A stretch of DNA of 64,000 bases from Gymnogyps californianus. Its lineage: Eukaryota > Chordata > Aves > Accipitriformes > Cathartidae. The notes under the pieces were generated by a model. That model saw only the letters and a list, made by a program, of their open reading frames with translations, was not told the DNA's origin and ran no database searches. Both the position numbers and the translations under genes were made by a program. Shown in pieces: positions 29,301 through 64,000 of this stretch. Position 1 is the first letter of the stretch; each line of letters starts with the position of its first letter. The stretch spans positions 99,202,914 through 99,266,913 of the forward strand of contig NC_059471.1 of NCBI RefSeq assembly GCF_018139145.2, given 5' to 3'.

Positions 29301-31837
29301 ATGCCTTCGCAGAGTAGGGGGGGGTCCCTCCAAACCTGCCAAGGGAGCAGCGGGGCGGGCAGCCGGGGGCGGTGGCTGGGTGCAGTACCGGCAGCGGCCA
29401 CCGGATGGCAGCGCCGGCCCGGGCCCGGGAGCGGGCAGCCACTTCCCCGAAAACAGCCTTGAAGAGCCGCAAATGGGCCCTAATTGTCTTCCGCAGAGTA
29501 ATCCCCAAGCTTCAGTCTTTATTTTAGGAACCGGTGGAAAGCTGCTGGTTTTCATAAAATCGTAAATTTTTCATAGATCATTGTGTCAGCGGGCATTTTC
29601 TATAACACTGAGAAATGCCTGGGTGTAACATTTTATGATTGGAATAAAGAATAAGTTAAAAATTCCACTCCTTTTAACTTTTTTTATTTTTTTTGCTAGC
29701 CCATTGCTGCTTGTTTTCTGTGGTTTTTCAGTCTTTCTAGGTAAGTAGATTTTAGAGCTCTTTGGAACAATAATAAAAACCAGAAGAGCCAATAGTCAAT
29801 CTAATACCTCACTCAATTACTTACCATGTGGACACGAGCAAATATTTTTAGGGTTTGCCAGAAGAAAACAAAATTAACTTTTATTTTTGTTTTTTCTTAT
29901 TAACACTTAAGTTTTTCAAAACTGAAAACATTTTTGGAGAGAAATTGGTTCATTTCTCTCTGGACTGACTCAGTTTGGAGGGATTGCTTTTGTTGGTTTA
30001 TTTTATCCTTCAAAAAGGGGATACATGTATAGAAATATATTCCTGAAGTTCATGCATTAGTCGTAAATAAACACTGGAGACCTACACTTAGAAGTACAGA
30101 AGACTGTGAGTTTTCATCTCTCTCTTTCTCCATGGTGTGTCATTACTTTACTAAGAATCACCAGAATTTTTCAAATTTGTTTATTTGATTTCAGCAGCTA
30201 ATATGTACTACAGAGTCCTACCGCTCAGAGGTCAGTATTTCAAATAACCAAGTGAAAACTTAAGCAATTTGATAGTATATGAACTACATTAAAAGAAATT
30301 CTCATCATCCTCAATGGAAATTTAACACATTCTCCATACCAAGCGGGTCTTTTTTTTAAATTCCTTTCCTGTTGGCGTGGTACACTGGAACAGACAGAGT
30401 CTCCTTCTGCGCTTGTATAATATTTAACACAATGGAGTGTAACTGCTGGTTAAAATTCTGTAAAGTTTAAGAAATTCTGTGAAGTTGTAGCAAAGTGAAA
30501 GCACGTTGTAGCAGTGCTGCCTGCAGGTAACTCCTGTAGAGCTTCTGAAAGCACCTACAGAGGAAGCTGTGACAAACTCAGTTACGAAGGAAAAATATAT
30601 TCAAGTGAATTTGGTTAGCACTTAAATGTCTGATTCCTAAATGTTTTCTGGGTAAACGAAGCCACATGGACAAGCAAACAGGCCCTGTAACCAGCCAAGC
30701 TGCAGATGTCATTGTGACAACTTGTGCATCTTTTAGCAAGCTCATATAAAAGAATTTACACAGTATGTGCAAATATTTTCTATCTGAGTGAGCTTTCTAT
30801 TTTTAAACTAGTCTTTCTTATCTGCTGAGCTTTCTGCCATCCTGCCTACAGTGACTCATACTGTAAAACACTCCTGTAGAGCCTCCAGTGACAACCCCCA
30901 TAGGATGCTGCAGAGGTTAAAGGAGGAACATCGCCTGCAGTAAGAAAGAAATGAAGGATGGCAACCCATAAAAGACATCACGATGCTTTAAATGGATAAA
31001 TTCTATTATTTTGTTTGCAGCAATTGAATGCTTGGATGAAAAGGAGGGGTTACTGTGTTTAGCAAATTTCCATCCTTTTTCCTATTATACGTCTGGAGAA
31101 TTTATTAAAATCATAACAGGCAGATGAATAGTAAGCATGAATAATAACAATGTGCTCCTCCTTTTACAGATATATGCAAACAGCTAAGAGGGTTCTACAT
31201 TCCGCTTGTATTAAACTGCTCCTGCATCCTAACACGAGTCAGGGAAATAGCATCAGTCCTGGAGGGTGCTGAGCCCCATGTCTAAGTACTCCAAGCGTGT
31301 GCTCACTGTTCGCCTATGGTCTGAGCTCCTGGAATTTGGGATCAAACTTTCTGCCTGATCCCTGCTAGTCTAAGAGCCCTCCATTCCTGTTTATTAACTC
31401 CTTTTCCACCCTTTTTGGAGCACAACCAACCTTCTCAATGAGTGAGGATCCGTTCGGGGCAGCAGCTCCCATCTTTTTCACAATTGTTGCAATGTAGCAA
31501 TGGTAAAGAAACAGTATGTACACACACACACACAAAACTGGGGCATCTTTGCTGCTCTCACTACCCCCTCCACAAAAGGCAAAGGAGTAGCTATTTCCTT
31601 GGATTTGCTGAACACCCTGGGGCCGAGATCCCATTGTTCACAGCACCACACTTGGAGCAGTTGGGAGTGCTGTCAAGGAAGGTGATTATTCAATTTGCTT
31701 GTAGCAGTAGGTATTTTCTGGGTTAATTCAGCAATGGCAGTATCCTGTTCTGTGAGATGGTTTAACTGCATGCTTGTGCTAGCGACGTTAACATCATCTT
31801 TTATTTGTCTGTTTTATTTTAACCTCTTATTAAATAG
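26336..31837 (+). other. DSCAM: Intron splitting FnIII-1 (phase 1)
   Basis: The intron is 5,502 bp, with donor GTAGGA and acceptor TTAAATAG. The acceptor's pyrimidine tract is interrupted by purines but the frame supports the site. A GC-rich patch near 29190-29480 and a short CA run at about 31520-31534 are the only distinct features I see. Confidence 0.85.
29190..29480. other. GC- and CpG-rich patch inside the FnIII-1 intron
   Basis: Within AT-rich intron this stretch turns strongly GC-rich, most of all from about 29318 to 29450, where runs such as GGGGGGG, GGGCGGGCAGCCGGGGGCGG and GGCCCGGGCCCGGGAGCGGG occur with many CpG dinucleotides. It looks like a small CpG island. It could be an internal promoter or enhancer, an old GC-rich insertion, or part of an unannotated transcript. 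Open frames across it are short, low-complexity and unrecognised, so I do not call a protein. Confidence 0.55.
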
Positions 31838-32005
31838 ACTCTTGGGATTCTGTTCAGAGAACCAAAGATGTTTCCCCTCAGCTAAACCAAGCCACTATCA
31901 TTGACCTCCACCCTTCCTCAACTTACAACATTCGCATGTATGCCAAGAATCGCATCGGCAAGAGTGAGGCCAGCAATGAGCTCACCATCACTACTGATGA
32001 AGCAG
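31838..32005 (+). CDS. DSCAM: DSCAM exon: second half of FnIII domain 1
   Basis: This 168-bp exon has phase 1 on both sides. It follows TTAAATAG and ends GAAGCAG|GTATGC. The coding begins with the aspartate completed at the junction, then [15 protein letters not shown], and ends ELTITTDEA. It supplies the later strands of FnIII-1. [15 protein letters not shown] contains the F-strand tyrosine and the 'xNxxG' turn usual in FnIII domains. The alanine codon at the exon end is completed from the next exon, which opens FnIII-2. Confidence 0.96.
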
Positions 32006-44897
<12,892 letters not shown>

Positions 44898-45044
44898 TGC
44901 CCAGTTGCCCTCCAGGGAATGTGCAAGCCACTGCCACATCACCAGAAACCATCTCTATTTCTTGGTCAACGTTGGCGAAAGAAACCCTGAATGGGATTCT
45001 GCAAGGGTTCAGGGTTATCTACTGGGCCAATCTCTTGGATGGAG
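44898..45044 (+). CDS. DSCAM: DSCAM exon: first half of FnIII domain 3
   Basis: This 147-bp exon has phase 1 on both sides, with acceptor CTTATTCTAG and donor GATGGAG|GTGAGA. The coding begins with the completed valine, then [16 protein letters not shown], and ends [16 protein letters not shown] holds the FnIII B-strand tryptophan, and LQGFRVIYW is the C strand. The cysteine codon at 44906-44908 is odd: human DSCAM as I recall it has tyrosine there, and FnIII domains normally lack cysteine. The junction glutamate (G + AG) leads into the next exon. Confidence 0.96.
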
Positions 45045-55617
<10,573 letters not shown>

Positions 55618-56611
55618 TGACCGCAGACGGGTAGCACTGACTTGCAGGGCTGAAAGAGTGTGTTTGCAGCTACTCAGTGCTTGATGTTCTCCTTGCCACT
55701 TCCTTTCCTGCCATTTGTTCACCCTAAGCAAGGGTGAAGGGGGATCCTGGGACTACGGGGGTGACTGAGAGTTGGTTTTGTTTTTTCCCACCTGTCAAGC
55801 TTTTGCACTGTTTAAAACCTATTGCAGAGCACTGACTTACAAATAATTTCAAAACTCACAAATGAAGTTGAGTGTCTTTTCAGGTTTTTTTTTTTAGAAT
55901 GTACTCAGTTACCTTTTACAGGACCAGCTGCAAGAGCCCTGTTGTAGCTGGAGGCATGTATTTATATACCCATACTTAGATGTGTTTTCATCTAAGTTCC
56001 TGCCTTTTTGGCTTGAGTATTCATGTGTGAAGGAACATAATGACTTATGAACAAACTTATTTGCTTGTGAATAAGCTTATTTATGCGTGGAGTATTTGCC
56101 TGCTCTAGGTCAACGTGCTATTACTTGCTGAGAAAGTGACGAGAAAAATTGAACTGAATATCGGGTGTCTTTCTCCCTCTCTGAGTCACAAAGGAATCCA
56201 GCTATCTTTAAACACAAGGGCCAGTTGCTCTTTGTAAATACCCATGCATATTTGTTTTAATGTACATTGAAAAAGTACTTATTTAGCTTTTATCCAAGGT
56301 TTTGATTTAGTTTTTAAACAGGACTTCCCATCAAAGGTAGCACTGCAAGTTGCAAAATGCAATCTTAGTTTAATAGACAAGGAAAATATTGTTCCAGAAG
56401 TAGGAGAAGTTTGACAGGGAAATTTCCGAAAGTGCCTCAGGCTTGTTTTCAAAGCTGGCTGAGGGGAAGGCCTGAGGGCGTGTCTGAATGGGACCCTGCA
56501 GGCAGACACAGCCTTACCCACCCACTCGGCCAGCAAGTGAACTAATTCTGGAGGTACTCAAGGGGAGACGGGGCAAAACACACATGTTCATTGATGGCTA
56601 TGCTTAAACTG

Positions 56612-56638
56612 ATACATCCTACTATAAGCAGGATGTAT
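56612..56638. repeat. Short perfect inverted repeat
   Basis: ATACATCCT (56612-56620) and AGGATGTAT (56630-56638) are exact reverse complements separated by 9 bases. It is a potential hairpin without evident function. Confidence 0.75.
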
Positions 56639-57339
56639 TAGTCACATCCAAAGCTAAGGGTTGGAGATCTTTGCTTCATTTATGTTTTGGGACTACTGAC
56701 TCTTAACTCCAATAATTTAATAATTGTAGCCGTGCAAACCAAACTATCTCGAGCATACCATTTAAATGTAAACAAGCCAGAGATTTTTCCATCATGGTTC
56801 GTACATTTCTATGGCACACAGTGGGTTAAAGAGGTCGGAGTTTACGGGACCTTGCTGTTAGGGCTCTGGTCTGAGTGCGGACCAAACGCTTCTCTGGGGA
56901 GTTGGAGAGAACACCAGGTGGTGCTGCTGGCTGTTGCTAGTTTACCATGCACAGAGCTGCAGTGTTTCTTCCTGAGGCTTTGCTAGCAACAATTTTTTGT
57001 ATGTTTATATCACCAGGGAAATAAACAGCCTCAGCTAAAAAATTTTTTCTCTAATATACAGTTCTTTCATATACAAAATTATTTTTTTAAGACTGCTTAT
57101 GCTTACCTTTTGGAGTACCTCAGTGATGGACAATGACAAGAATAGTTACTTTTTTTGCTGGTCTTGGCCTGTACTGAATTTTACTGCTATATTTTTGTGG
57201 TGTTCATTACGGCATGATGTGGGGGTATCACTATATACCTCAGCCCAAGGTAGAGGCACTTGGAGGTGTTTGTGTTTCCTGTTAATTGTTAATGTGTACA
57301 TGTATAGTTATCCTGTTGTTACCTGTGTGCATGAAGGGG

Positions 57340-57403
57340 TGTATGTGTGTGTGTACATATAAATATATATATGTGCATACACATATGCGTATATATATAT
57401 ACA
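57340..57403 (+). repeat. Compound TG/TA microsatellite with near-palindromic core
   Basis: TGTATGTGTGTGTGTACATATAAATATATATATG, then TGCATACACATATGCG, then TATATATATATAC. The alternating purine-pyrimidine pattern and partial self-complementarity make it a candidate for slipped or cruciform structures. Confidence 0.9.
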
Positions 57404-59960
57404 ACATGTATCTATGAGGACAGTCCCTGTACCACTGCCACTAGTCTATTGCAGATCAGCATGAGTTGTGACTTACAGAGCAGGTCTTCTGTATCAGTCC
57501 TGTGTGGTGAGTGAGGCAGTGATCACACTCAGTGGTCAGTCTCCAGAAGCCCAGTTGGACATCTTTAAATAAGTGCAAGACCTCAGGACACATTTAATAT
57601 AGGACGCATACCCCCAACTTTATTTCTAACAAAATGCTTTGCTATCTTTTGTTCTTAAAAGAATCGTGAAATAAAAAGTTATTTTATTCAGACCTAGCTT
57701 TGCAGTGAAACAAGCCTGCTGCAGAGGTGCTTGAATGCTAACACTCCTGCGCAGATGCGGTCTATATATCCCAAGGAAGTTCTTGTATGATTCACTGTTG
57801 GCAGAGACAAGTAGTTGACAGAGAAAGAGGTCTTAAATTAGGGTGAGGAGGGGAATAAATAGAAGACCTGTGTCTTTATCATCTCTTCTGCCACCATAAG
57901 CAGCAAGTGCTGTAGTTGGAGGTATAGAGCCATAACACTGAGAACAAGTCAATACAGTACACTTTAGACACTTAGACACAAGACAGTCCTTTACACAAGT
58001 ACACTGCTTTGGTGTTTAAGTCACCAAAACGAAAACTAATTAACTCTGTTGGTCGTATTGTGCACATTTTTATTACAAAGCACAACCCTTATATGACCCT
58101 GAGATATTATAGGATGAAGATTTGCTGCCTTTTGCACAGTTCAGTTTGCTTTGCAAGGGCAGAAGCTGTTAAAACTTCTGCTGCCTCTGTACAGAAGGAT
58201 ACAGACATTTTCTTTTAAAATATTTTGAGTCCTAAGGACAGTATTTGCCTGGGGTGTTTCAAGCCACGAACATGATTAATGTGTGAAAAATAAAAATTAT
58301 TCTCCACTGCAATCTGTTGTCTAGCCAAGATAAAGGGCAAGCAAGGATCCAATGTCATACTGTTTAATTGTTGTGCCTATATTATTGTATAGGCATTATT
58401 AGGCAGAACTTTCTCTTTTTCATTCTGCAAATATAGAAAAAAGTACAGAAATATGACTTAATGGGTCCTTCATTCTTCAAATATAAGAAACAAAACATAC
58501 CAGAATTTAAGTTAAAATAATTATTCTCTGTGCTAACTCGCAGCCCACATTCCCACAGTTCTTGTCCCCACTTGACTCCTTGTAGGAGCTGACTTAGCAA
58601 GACCATCTGTAATGGTGCCATGTTGGCCAGCTTCCTTCTAAGTGTGCTTATCCACAGCATACCAGCAGGATGCTCATCACGCTCATTCTGCCCAGGCCTC
58701 AGGGAGGCAACAGGCAGAGCTATCAGCTGCAGCACAGGCTGCCATCCATCCTGTCAGTGTAGGTTTTCCCGGTGGTGCCAAAGACATTGCACATGGTTTG
58801 AATCCTAGCAAAGAAGCTAGGGTGGTTTGGCTCCTACCTGGCTGGGGAGGGGAGCTGCTTTAGGTGGCTGCTCCAGCACCTGCTGCCTTGGGTTGTAGAC
58901 GTGTATTGCCAGGGCTTTTAAAAGGGCAAGAGAAAATGAGATTTAGGTGATTTCTGAAAAAAACTCCACCAACCTCTTGTTGCATTCAGGTCAGTACACT
59001 ACATAAGGAGGAATTGATGGGATTAGATGATTAAATAAAATTTAGATGGCAGAAAGTGCCTGGAAAAGGTCATTGTGACACAAAGCATGCAATGGCTAGC
59101 CAGCCTGGGAAACTGTAATCTCAGAACAGGTAAAAAGCAACACAGAAAGAAGGCAGGAGAACAAAAGTTAAGAAGCAGGATTTCCTAGCGCAGGAAGGGC
59201 TGAGAAAGCATTAGAATGGACAGTGAAAGCAAAGAGAGGTTAAGAGCTGAAGACGTATAGACCAACTACATCATTTGGATGTCAACAAACAGTATGGCAT
59301 CACTCAATCAGAAATACACATATTAAAATCTGTTTTGCTTTGTTGATTAGAAAAGTGCAGTCATTATTGTTGTTGTTGCTGTTTGGGTTTTGTTGGGGGT
59401 GACCCATTGGTCAGTCATTCACTAATAGGAGCAAATATATTAAACAGGCTTATCTTGCTGTTTCCAGCAAAGCAGGCCATTAAATTGTGCATGTGTCTTC
59501 TGCTTTCTCCATGGGATGCCTGGAGATTAATGGAAAGGAGTCATGTAAGTAGAACTACACTATAAAAGGATAATAAATAGAGATTGCTCTCCTTCTCAGT
59601 GATTTTCCTTTTCAGGACATTGTCAGTTGGTTCTTGTCTTCATTCCAGTCATATTAAGATGTGAAATAAGATGACCTTGCTATCGCTCTCTGATTTCCTG
59701 ATAGTGAAAGCCAAAAGCAGAACTTGTTTGGGCAACTGTGCATAGAAAGTGTTCAGAAGTGAAAGACATACAATACTTGCAATGGCCTAAAATGTCATAG
59801 GAGTTTTATTGGAGCCTTTACCCCATCTAACTTAGGAAACATCTTGGTGGCAATCTGATGTGTTTCTTTTTCTCGGAGAGTTGCATGTTAACTCTGCCAC
59901 TGTTTGGTTTCAGTTGTTGTATACATACTTTGGCCAACTGGATTTCCATTTTTAAACTTC

Positions 59961-60030
59961 CATAGAATAATAGAATTTAGGTTGGAAGGTTCCTCTGGAG
60001 GTCATCTAATCCAACCCCCTTCTCAAAGCA
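59961..60030 (-). repeat. CR1 3' terminus with ATTCTATG-type tail
   Basis: The reverse complement reads GGGGGTTGGATTAGATGACC, then TCCAGAGGAACCTTCCAACC, then TAAATTCTATTATTCTATGG. This is the conserved end by which CR1 reverse transcriptase recognises its own RNA, and it fixes the element's 3' boundary near 59961. Confidence 0.93.
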
Positions 60031-60639
60031 AATTGAATTACATAAAGTTGCTCAGGGACATGTCTAGTGAAGTTTTTTTCCCCCAGTTGATCAGAATTTC
60101 CCATGTTGAAACTTTTCCCACCCTGCAGCTTCCAAAAGAGCTTGGCTCCATCTTCTCTGTATCATCTGATGAAGTATATGTAGATGGCAATAAAGTCTGT
60201 CCTGAGCCTTCTCTTCTTAAGGCTGACAGACATAGCTGGCTCAACCTGTCCTTTTATGTATGCGCTGTGCTCCAGCCTCCTGACCATCCTGTGACAGTCC
60301 TGTACTGTACTTGCTCCACTATGTCGATGTTTTTTTTGTACTGGAGAGCCCAAGACTCGGCAGAGTACTTAGATGCAGTCTCACAAGTGCAGAGTAGAGC
60401 GGAAGGATCACCTCCCTGGACCTGCTAGCTACACTCTTACGAATGTAGAGTTGCTAATACCAGACTCGCTTTTCTGCAGAGCTGCCTCTTGGACAGTCGG
60501 CCCTCAGGCTGTACTAGTGCATGGAGTTATTCTATCCCAGATGCAGAACTTTGTATTTGCTCTTTTTGAACTTCATGAGACTCCAGTCACCTCATTTCTC
60601 CAACCTGTCTAGGTCCCCCTGAACAACAGCCCGACTCTG

Positions 60640-61310
60640 CAGCATATAAACTATTACCCCCAATTTCAGGCCATTCACAAACTTGCTGACAGTGCACTCT
60701 TTTTCTGTCTCTCAGGTCATTAATGAAGACATTAAACAGTATTGGTTCCAGAAAATGATCCCTGAGGGATGCTACTAATTATTGGCTTGCAGCTGAACTT
60801 TGCACCACTGATCACAAGTCTGAGCCCAGCAGTGCAGACGATTTTCCATCCATTTTATTGTTCACTTATTTCACCAATCTGGTGATAACGAGACTGTGGA
60901 AGACTGGGTGAAAGGCTTTGCTAAAGCCGAGGTAAACAACATCCACCACCTGCCCCTTGTCCACCGTGCCAGTCACCTTGTCATAGAGAGCAATCAGACT
61001 GGTCAAGCATGATTTACCTTTGGTAAATCCATGTCAACTGTTCCTTCCTTGCCTTCATGTGTTTAAAAATGGCATCTAGTAGGATTTGCTCAATAACCAT
61101 CTCATATTATTGAGACTAGGTTGGTCAGCCTGTAGTTACCTAGATCCTCCTTCTTGCCTTGATTGAAGATGAGTGTGGCACTTGCCTTTTTCCAGTGATC
61201 AGAAGCCTCCCCTGATTGCCATCGCCTTTCAACTGCAACCAAGAGTAGCCTCACAATGACATCAGCCACCTCCTTCAGCACCCTCAGATGCATCCTATCT
61301 GGTACCATGG
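60640..61310 (-). pseudogene. CR1 ORF2 reverse transcriptase domain, broken
   Basis: On the minus strand the segment 61308-61102 is open and reads as the start of the CR1 reverse transcriptase (PDRMHLRVLKEVADVIV; KKASATLIF; KKEDLGNYR). Downstream, in a shifted frame, a block near 60880-61000 contains [11 protein letters not shown], where the usual first catalytic aspartate of YLDFSKAFD is replaced by glycine. The PQGS-type turn survives near 60750-60770. At about 60660-60690 the catalytic FADD motif is replaced by FVNG. With both aspartate motifs lost and frames shifted, no active enzyme can be made. Confidence 0.85.
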
Positions 61311-61744
61311 GTTTCTGTATGTCTAATTAAGTGATTCTTAAGTGCTCCCTAATTCAATCTCCCTCTACTGTGAGTACAGCTTCACTCCTAAATACTCTTC
61401 AAGAAGGTTCAGAGACCTGGAGGCCTGAGGCATTAAGTACCTTAGCTCTTTCCAGATTCCTTTTCACTAAGTACCCTGCCTCATTGAGCAACAGGCCCAC
61501 TCCCCTTAGCCTTCCTTTTGCTGCTGATGTACTTAAAGAAACCCTTCTTGCTTTTGTCCTCCACAAAAAAATTTGTGTTTGAGTTCAATCAGGATCTACA
61601 TGTTCATCCGTGCTGGCCTTCTGTCATGCTTGCTCAACTTTCCATACATTGCAAAAGACCATTCTTGTGCTCTGAGGAGGTTGTCCTTGAAGATTAGCCA
61701 GCTGTCCTGAGTACCTTTGCCCTTCAGGACAGTTTCCCATGGGA

Positions 61745-62281
61745 TCACTGCTCTCTGGGTCTTGAACAACAAGACCCCTGGCTATGGTCACAACAGCCAA
61801 AGTTGTCATAGACCTTCACATCTTCAGCCAGTTTTATCTTGTTTGTGGGCAACAGGTTCAACAGAGCATTTCCACTAGTCAGTTCATTGATCACCTCCAC
61901 CAAGAAATGGTCTTCAGTACTCTCCAGAAATCTCCTAGATTGCTTGTTTCCAGTCTTATTGCCCTTCCAGCAGTTGTCAATGTGGTAAAAGTCACCCATG
62001 AGTACAAAGATGTGCACTTGTGAGGCTTTCTTCAGCTGCTTAAAGACGGCTTCATCTGCCTTCTCCTCTTGATCAGGAAGTCTGTAGCAGACACCTACTA
62101 CAACACTACAAGTACTGGTCTGTCCTCTGATCCTTACCCACAAGCTCTCTACTGGTTTATCACCCACTTCAGGGCAGCACTCCATGCATTCAAGAAACTC
62201 CTTTACACAAAGTGCAAGTCCTCCTTCATACCTTCCTACATGTCTTTCTTGAAGAGACTGCATCCTTCCATTGCAGAACAC
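61745..62281 (-). pseudogene. CR1 ORF2 endonuclease domain, decayed but open for 178 codons
   Basis: This is the longest open frame of the element. It reads as an AP-endonuclease-like domain of a CR1 LINE: LWVRIRG, VVGVCYRLPDQEEKADE, a MGDF block, NKQSRRFLES and a terminal DHS motif. Two catalytic spots are altered: GDFN has become GDFY, and the terminal SDHE has become CDHS. The start methionine is only the first one after a stop; the true ORF2 start and the usual N-terminal catalytic segment lie upstream, outside this frame. It could be mistaken for a host gene. Confidence 0.88.
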
Positions 62282-62618
62282 CAGTCATGAGTGCTATCCT
62301 ACCATGTCACCATAATCCCAATGAGGCTGTAGCTCTGCAACTGCACACAGACTTCCAATTACTGTTCTCTAAGCTACATGCATTGGTGTACAGGCATTTG
62401 AGATGGATCCTAAATTGTGCTGCTCTTACAGGGGAAAAGTGAGATCGTCTCTTCTATAATGTCTCCTAGACACATCTGCTTTGCCCCTTTTTGCCCTTGC
62501 TTCTCTATTATGGTAGCTCTCCCCAACTACACCTAGTTTAAAGCCCTCATCACTAAGTTAGCAAGCCTCTTTACAAAGACACTCTTGCTGCACTTTGCCA
62601 GATATATCCCATCCCTCC

Positions 62619-63230
62619 TCAGTAGCTCTCATTCCTTGAGGTCCTGCAGTCATAGAAGACAAAGCCCTGACTGCTAGACAAACCCGGCAACATCAATTGA
62701 CTCACTTCTGCTTGAGCCTTCTCTCTTATCAGAAGGTTTGAGGAGACACCATCTGGGCCCCCCTGGTCTTCACTCTCATCTCCTGAACTCTGTTGTGACT
62801 CTTGATATGGTTCACATTGCCCCTGCCAGTGTTGATGTCCACATGGAAAAGCAGCAAGGGAAAATAGTCCAAGGGCTGGATGAGCCTTGGCAATATCTCC
62901 GCATATCTCAGATCTTAAAGTCTGCCAAGCAAAAAGTTCCCAAGATATTAGGTCAAGTTGGCAGATCAGTGCCTCCACCCCCTGCAGGAGGGAGTCTCCA
63001 GTAACTACCACATGCCTTTTTCCTTTTGTGCAGGCACTAAGTTAAGGCTCAGAAGGCTCTGATGAATCATCTGATGGGTCCCGTTCCTCCTCACCAGTGC
63101 CCAGGGCACTATACATATTCTGAATTTGCAGATCTGCAAGTGGAGCAGGAGTCTTTTTCCTGTTGTCAGAAGTCACAACTTCCAGCCTTCTAATATCCTG
63201 ACAGCCACCTTCCACTGCCTGTTTAAGCAT
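62619..63230 (-). pseudogene. CR1 ORF1 remains (SGNH/GDSL esterase-like domain)
   Basis: A frame at 63230-63042 ends with NMYSALGTGEEERDPSDD, matching the acidic linker of CR1 ORF1. After an interruption, 63011-62619 begins VVTGDSLLQGVEALICQLD, which aligns with the conserved esterase start (V-V-G-D-S-L-L-R-G) of CR1 ORF1, where GDS carries the nucleophile serine. The nucleophile block is kept, but the frame is broken and the rest is diverged. ORF1 proteins of this clade bind RNA and carry an esterase domain whose role in retrotransposition is unclear. Confidence 0.75.
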
Positions 63231-64000
63231 GTTCTCCTGCTGTCCTTCCTTCTTTGTGTTGTGTGACTCAGGTCCTCATCACCACATACAGTCTTGAGCG
63301 GAGTTGCTGGGCCTCTCTGCATACCTGCTGTGATAAATGATGTGGCAATGGCTCTACCAGTCAGCAGCACTCTGGCTTCCCCTACTCCCAAACAGGTCCC
63401 TTCTTGCAAGACTATGAGCCTACTCAAGCTTTACCCATCCAAGCACTCATCAGTTAGCTTGTGAGCACTGTTATTGCCACATGCTCCTGCTGCCCACACC
63501 ACCTCCACAGCAAAGGGAAGCGTGGCACAGGTGTCTGCTACTCGGGCGGGACACTTTCACTGATGCAGCGTGTTCCTGTCTAATCGGAGTGGACTGGCTT
63601 CTCCGCAGTTGACAATATTCTCCATTTTGCAGAGGTGTGTGTATCTGTTTAGCTCTATGTGTGTGTGCAATGTATGGTTTCTCCATCAGAAAAGCTGCAT
63701 TACCTAAACTGTAATCATTACTGCTTTCTTCTGAAAAGCTGTCTGTGCTGCACGAAGTTATTGCTGGGTTCTCTTCGGCATGACGTTCAATAAACATGTT
63801 GTTAATACCAAACCAAACCCATAACTGTTCAGCACATTACAGGAGGGATTATGATTCTCAAATGTGAATCCCCTTGCCTTTGATTAAATGCTTCATATCC
63901 ATCTTAGTTTTCTGAGTGCTCAGTAGTCATATCTCTCCCAGACTTTTAAAGCTCTTTCTGTTTGACACCAAATCTCTTACTGTACAGTATGAAGTGAATT

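Larger units (their letters stand above)
59961..63430 (-). mobile_element. Long CR1-family LINE, inactive
   Basis: Read on the minus strand, the element carries ORF1 remains, an endonuclease domain, a reverse transcriptase domain and a 3' end reading GGTTGGATTAGATGACCTCCAGAGG, then CCTTCCAACCTAAATTCTATTATTCTATGG. That terminus with its ATTCTATG-type repeat is diagnostic of avian CR1. About 3.4 kb is present, unusually long since most CR1 copies are 5'-truncated to a few hundred bases. The 5' limit is uncertain: ORF1-like sequence is clear to about 63230 and plausible to 63430. Frameshifts, stops and lost catalytic residues show that it is dead. It is antisense to DSCAM. Confidence 0.93.

Noticed and set aside
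61745..62281. 178-codon minus-strand frame as a host gene
   Set aside because: It is the endonuclease domain of the CR1 LINE with altered catalytic residues, flanked by other CR1 parts in order.
63471..63797. 108-codon minus-strand frame upstream of CR1 ORF1 as part of CR1
   Set aside because: Its sequence does not resemble the CR1 ORF1 N-terminus I know, so I did not extend the element over it.

Overview
This window is a piece of vertebrate nuclear DNA, almost certainly from a bird. It has long AT-rich introns, a CR1-type LINE whose 3' end looks avian, and LTRs of a style common in bird genomes. It has no bacterial features. Nearly all of it is intron of one plus-strand gene, DSCAM (Down syndrome cell adhesion molecule). 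Nine consecutive coding exons lie between 21396 and 55602. They total 1,340 coding bases, about 2% of the window, and encode 446 codons of the extracellular region: Ig domain 9, FnIII domains 1 to 3, and the first half of FnIII-4. The reading frame stays open through every junction and all splice sites are GT/AG. The gene runs off both ends: Ig8 exons and the rest of FnIII-4 were not found here.

Layout. 1-21395 is one uninterrupted stretch of presumed intron with no exon I can support. It carries a solo LTR (2147-2737, plus strand, 5-bp target duplication) and a complete but gene-less LTR provirus (9346-12112, minus strand, 5-bp target duplication). From 21396 the exons follow with introns of 1.4 to 8.5 kb. 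A GC-rich patch sits in the fourth gap (about 29190-29480). After the last exon (55469-55602) the remaining 8.4 kb is intron, occupied from 59961 to about 63430 by a long, dead CR1 LINE on the minus strand with recognisable ORF1 (esterase), endonuclease and reverse transcriptase relics.

The exons form a modular series. Every domain starts at a phase-1 intron, and each domain is split once by an internal intron whose phase alternates 0 and 1. This is the normal design for a large Ig/FnIII adhesion receptor, used in neurons for self-avoidance and synaptic targeting.

The most unusual structure is the provirus interior. About 1.6 kb between paired LTRs has a primer-binding-site-like sequence and a polypurine tract but no gag, pol or env. 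Instead it holds a 167-bp tandem duplication and some 11 copies of a 48-51 bp unit, at least one of which has perfect self-complementary arms. It looks like a non-autonomous LTR retroelement whose body is a structured repeat array. Assignments rest on reading the sequence and on remembered family sequences; no search or alignment was run.
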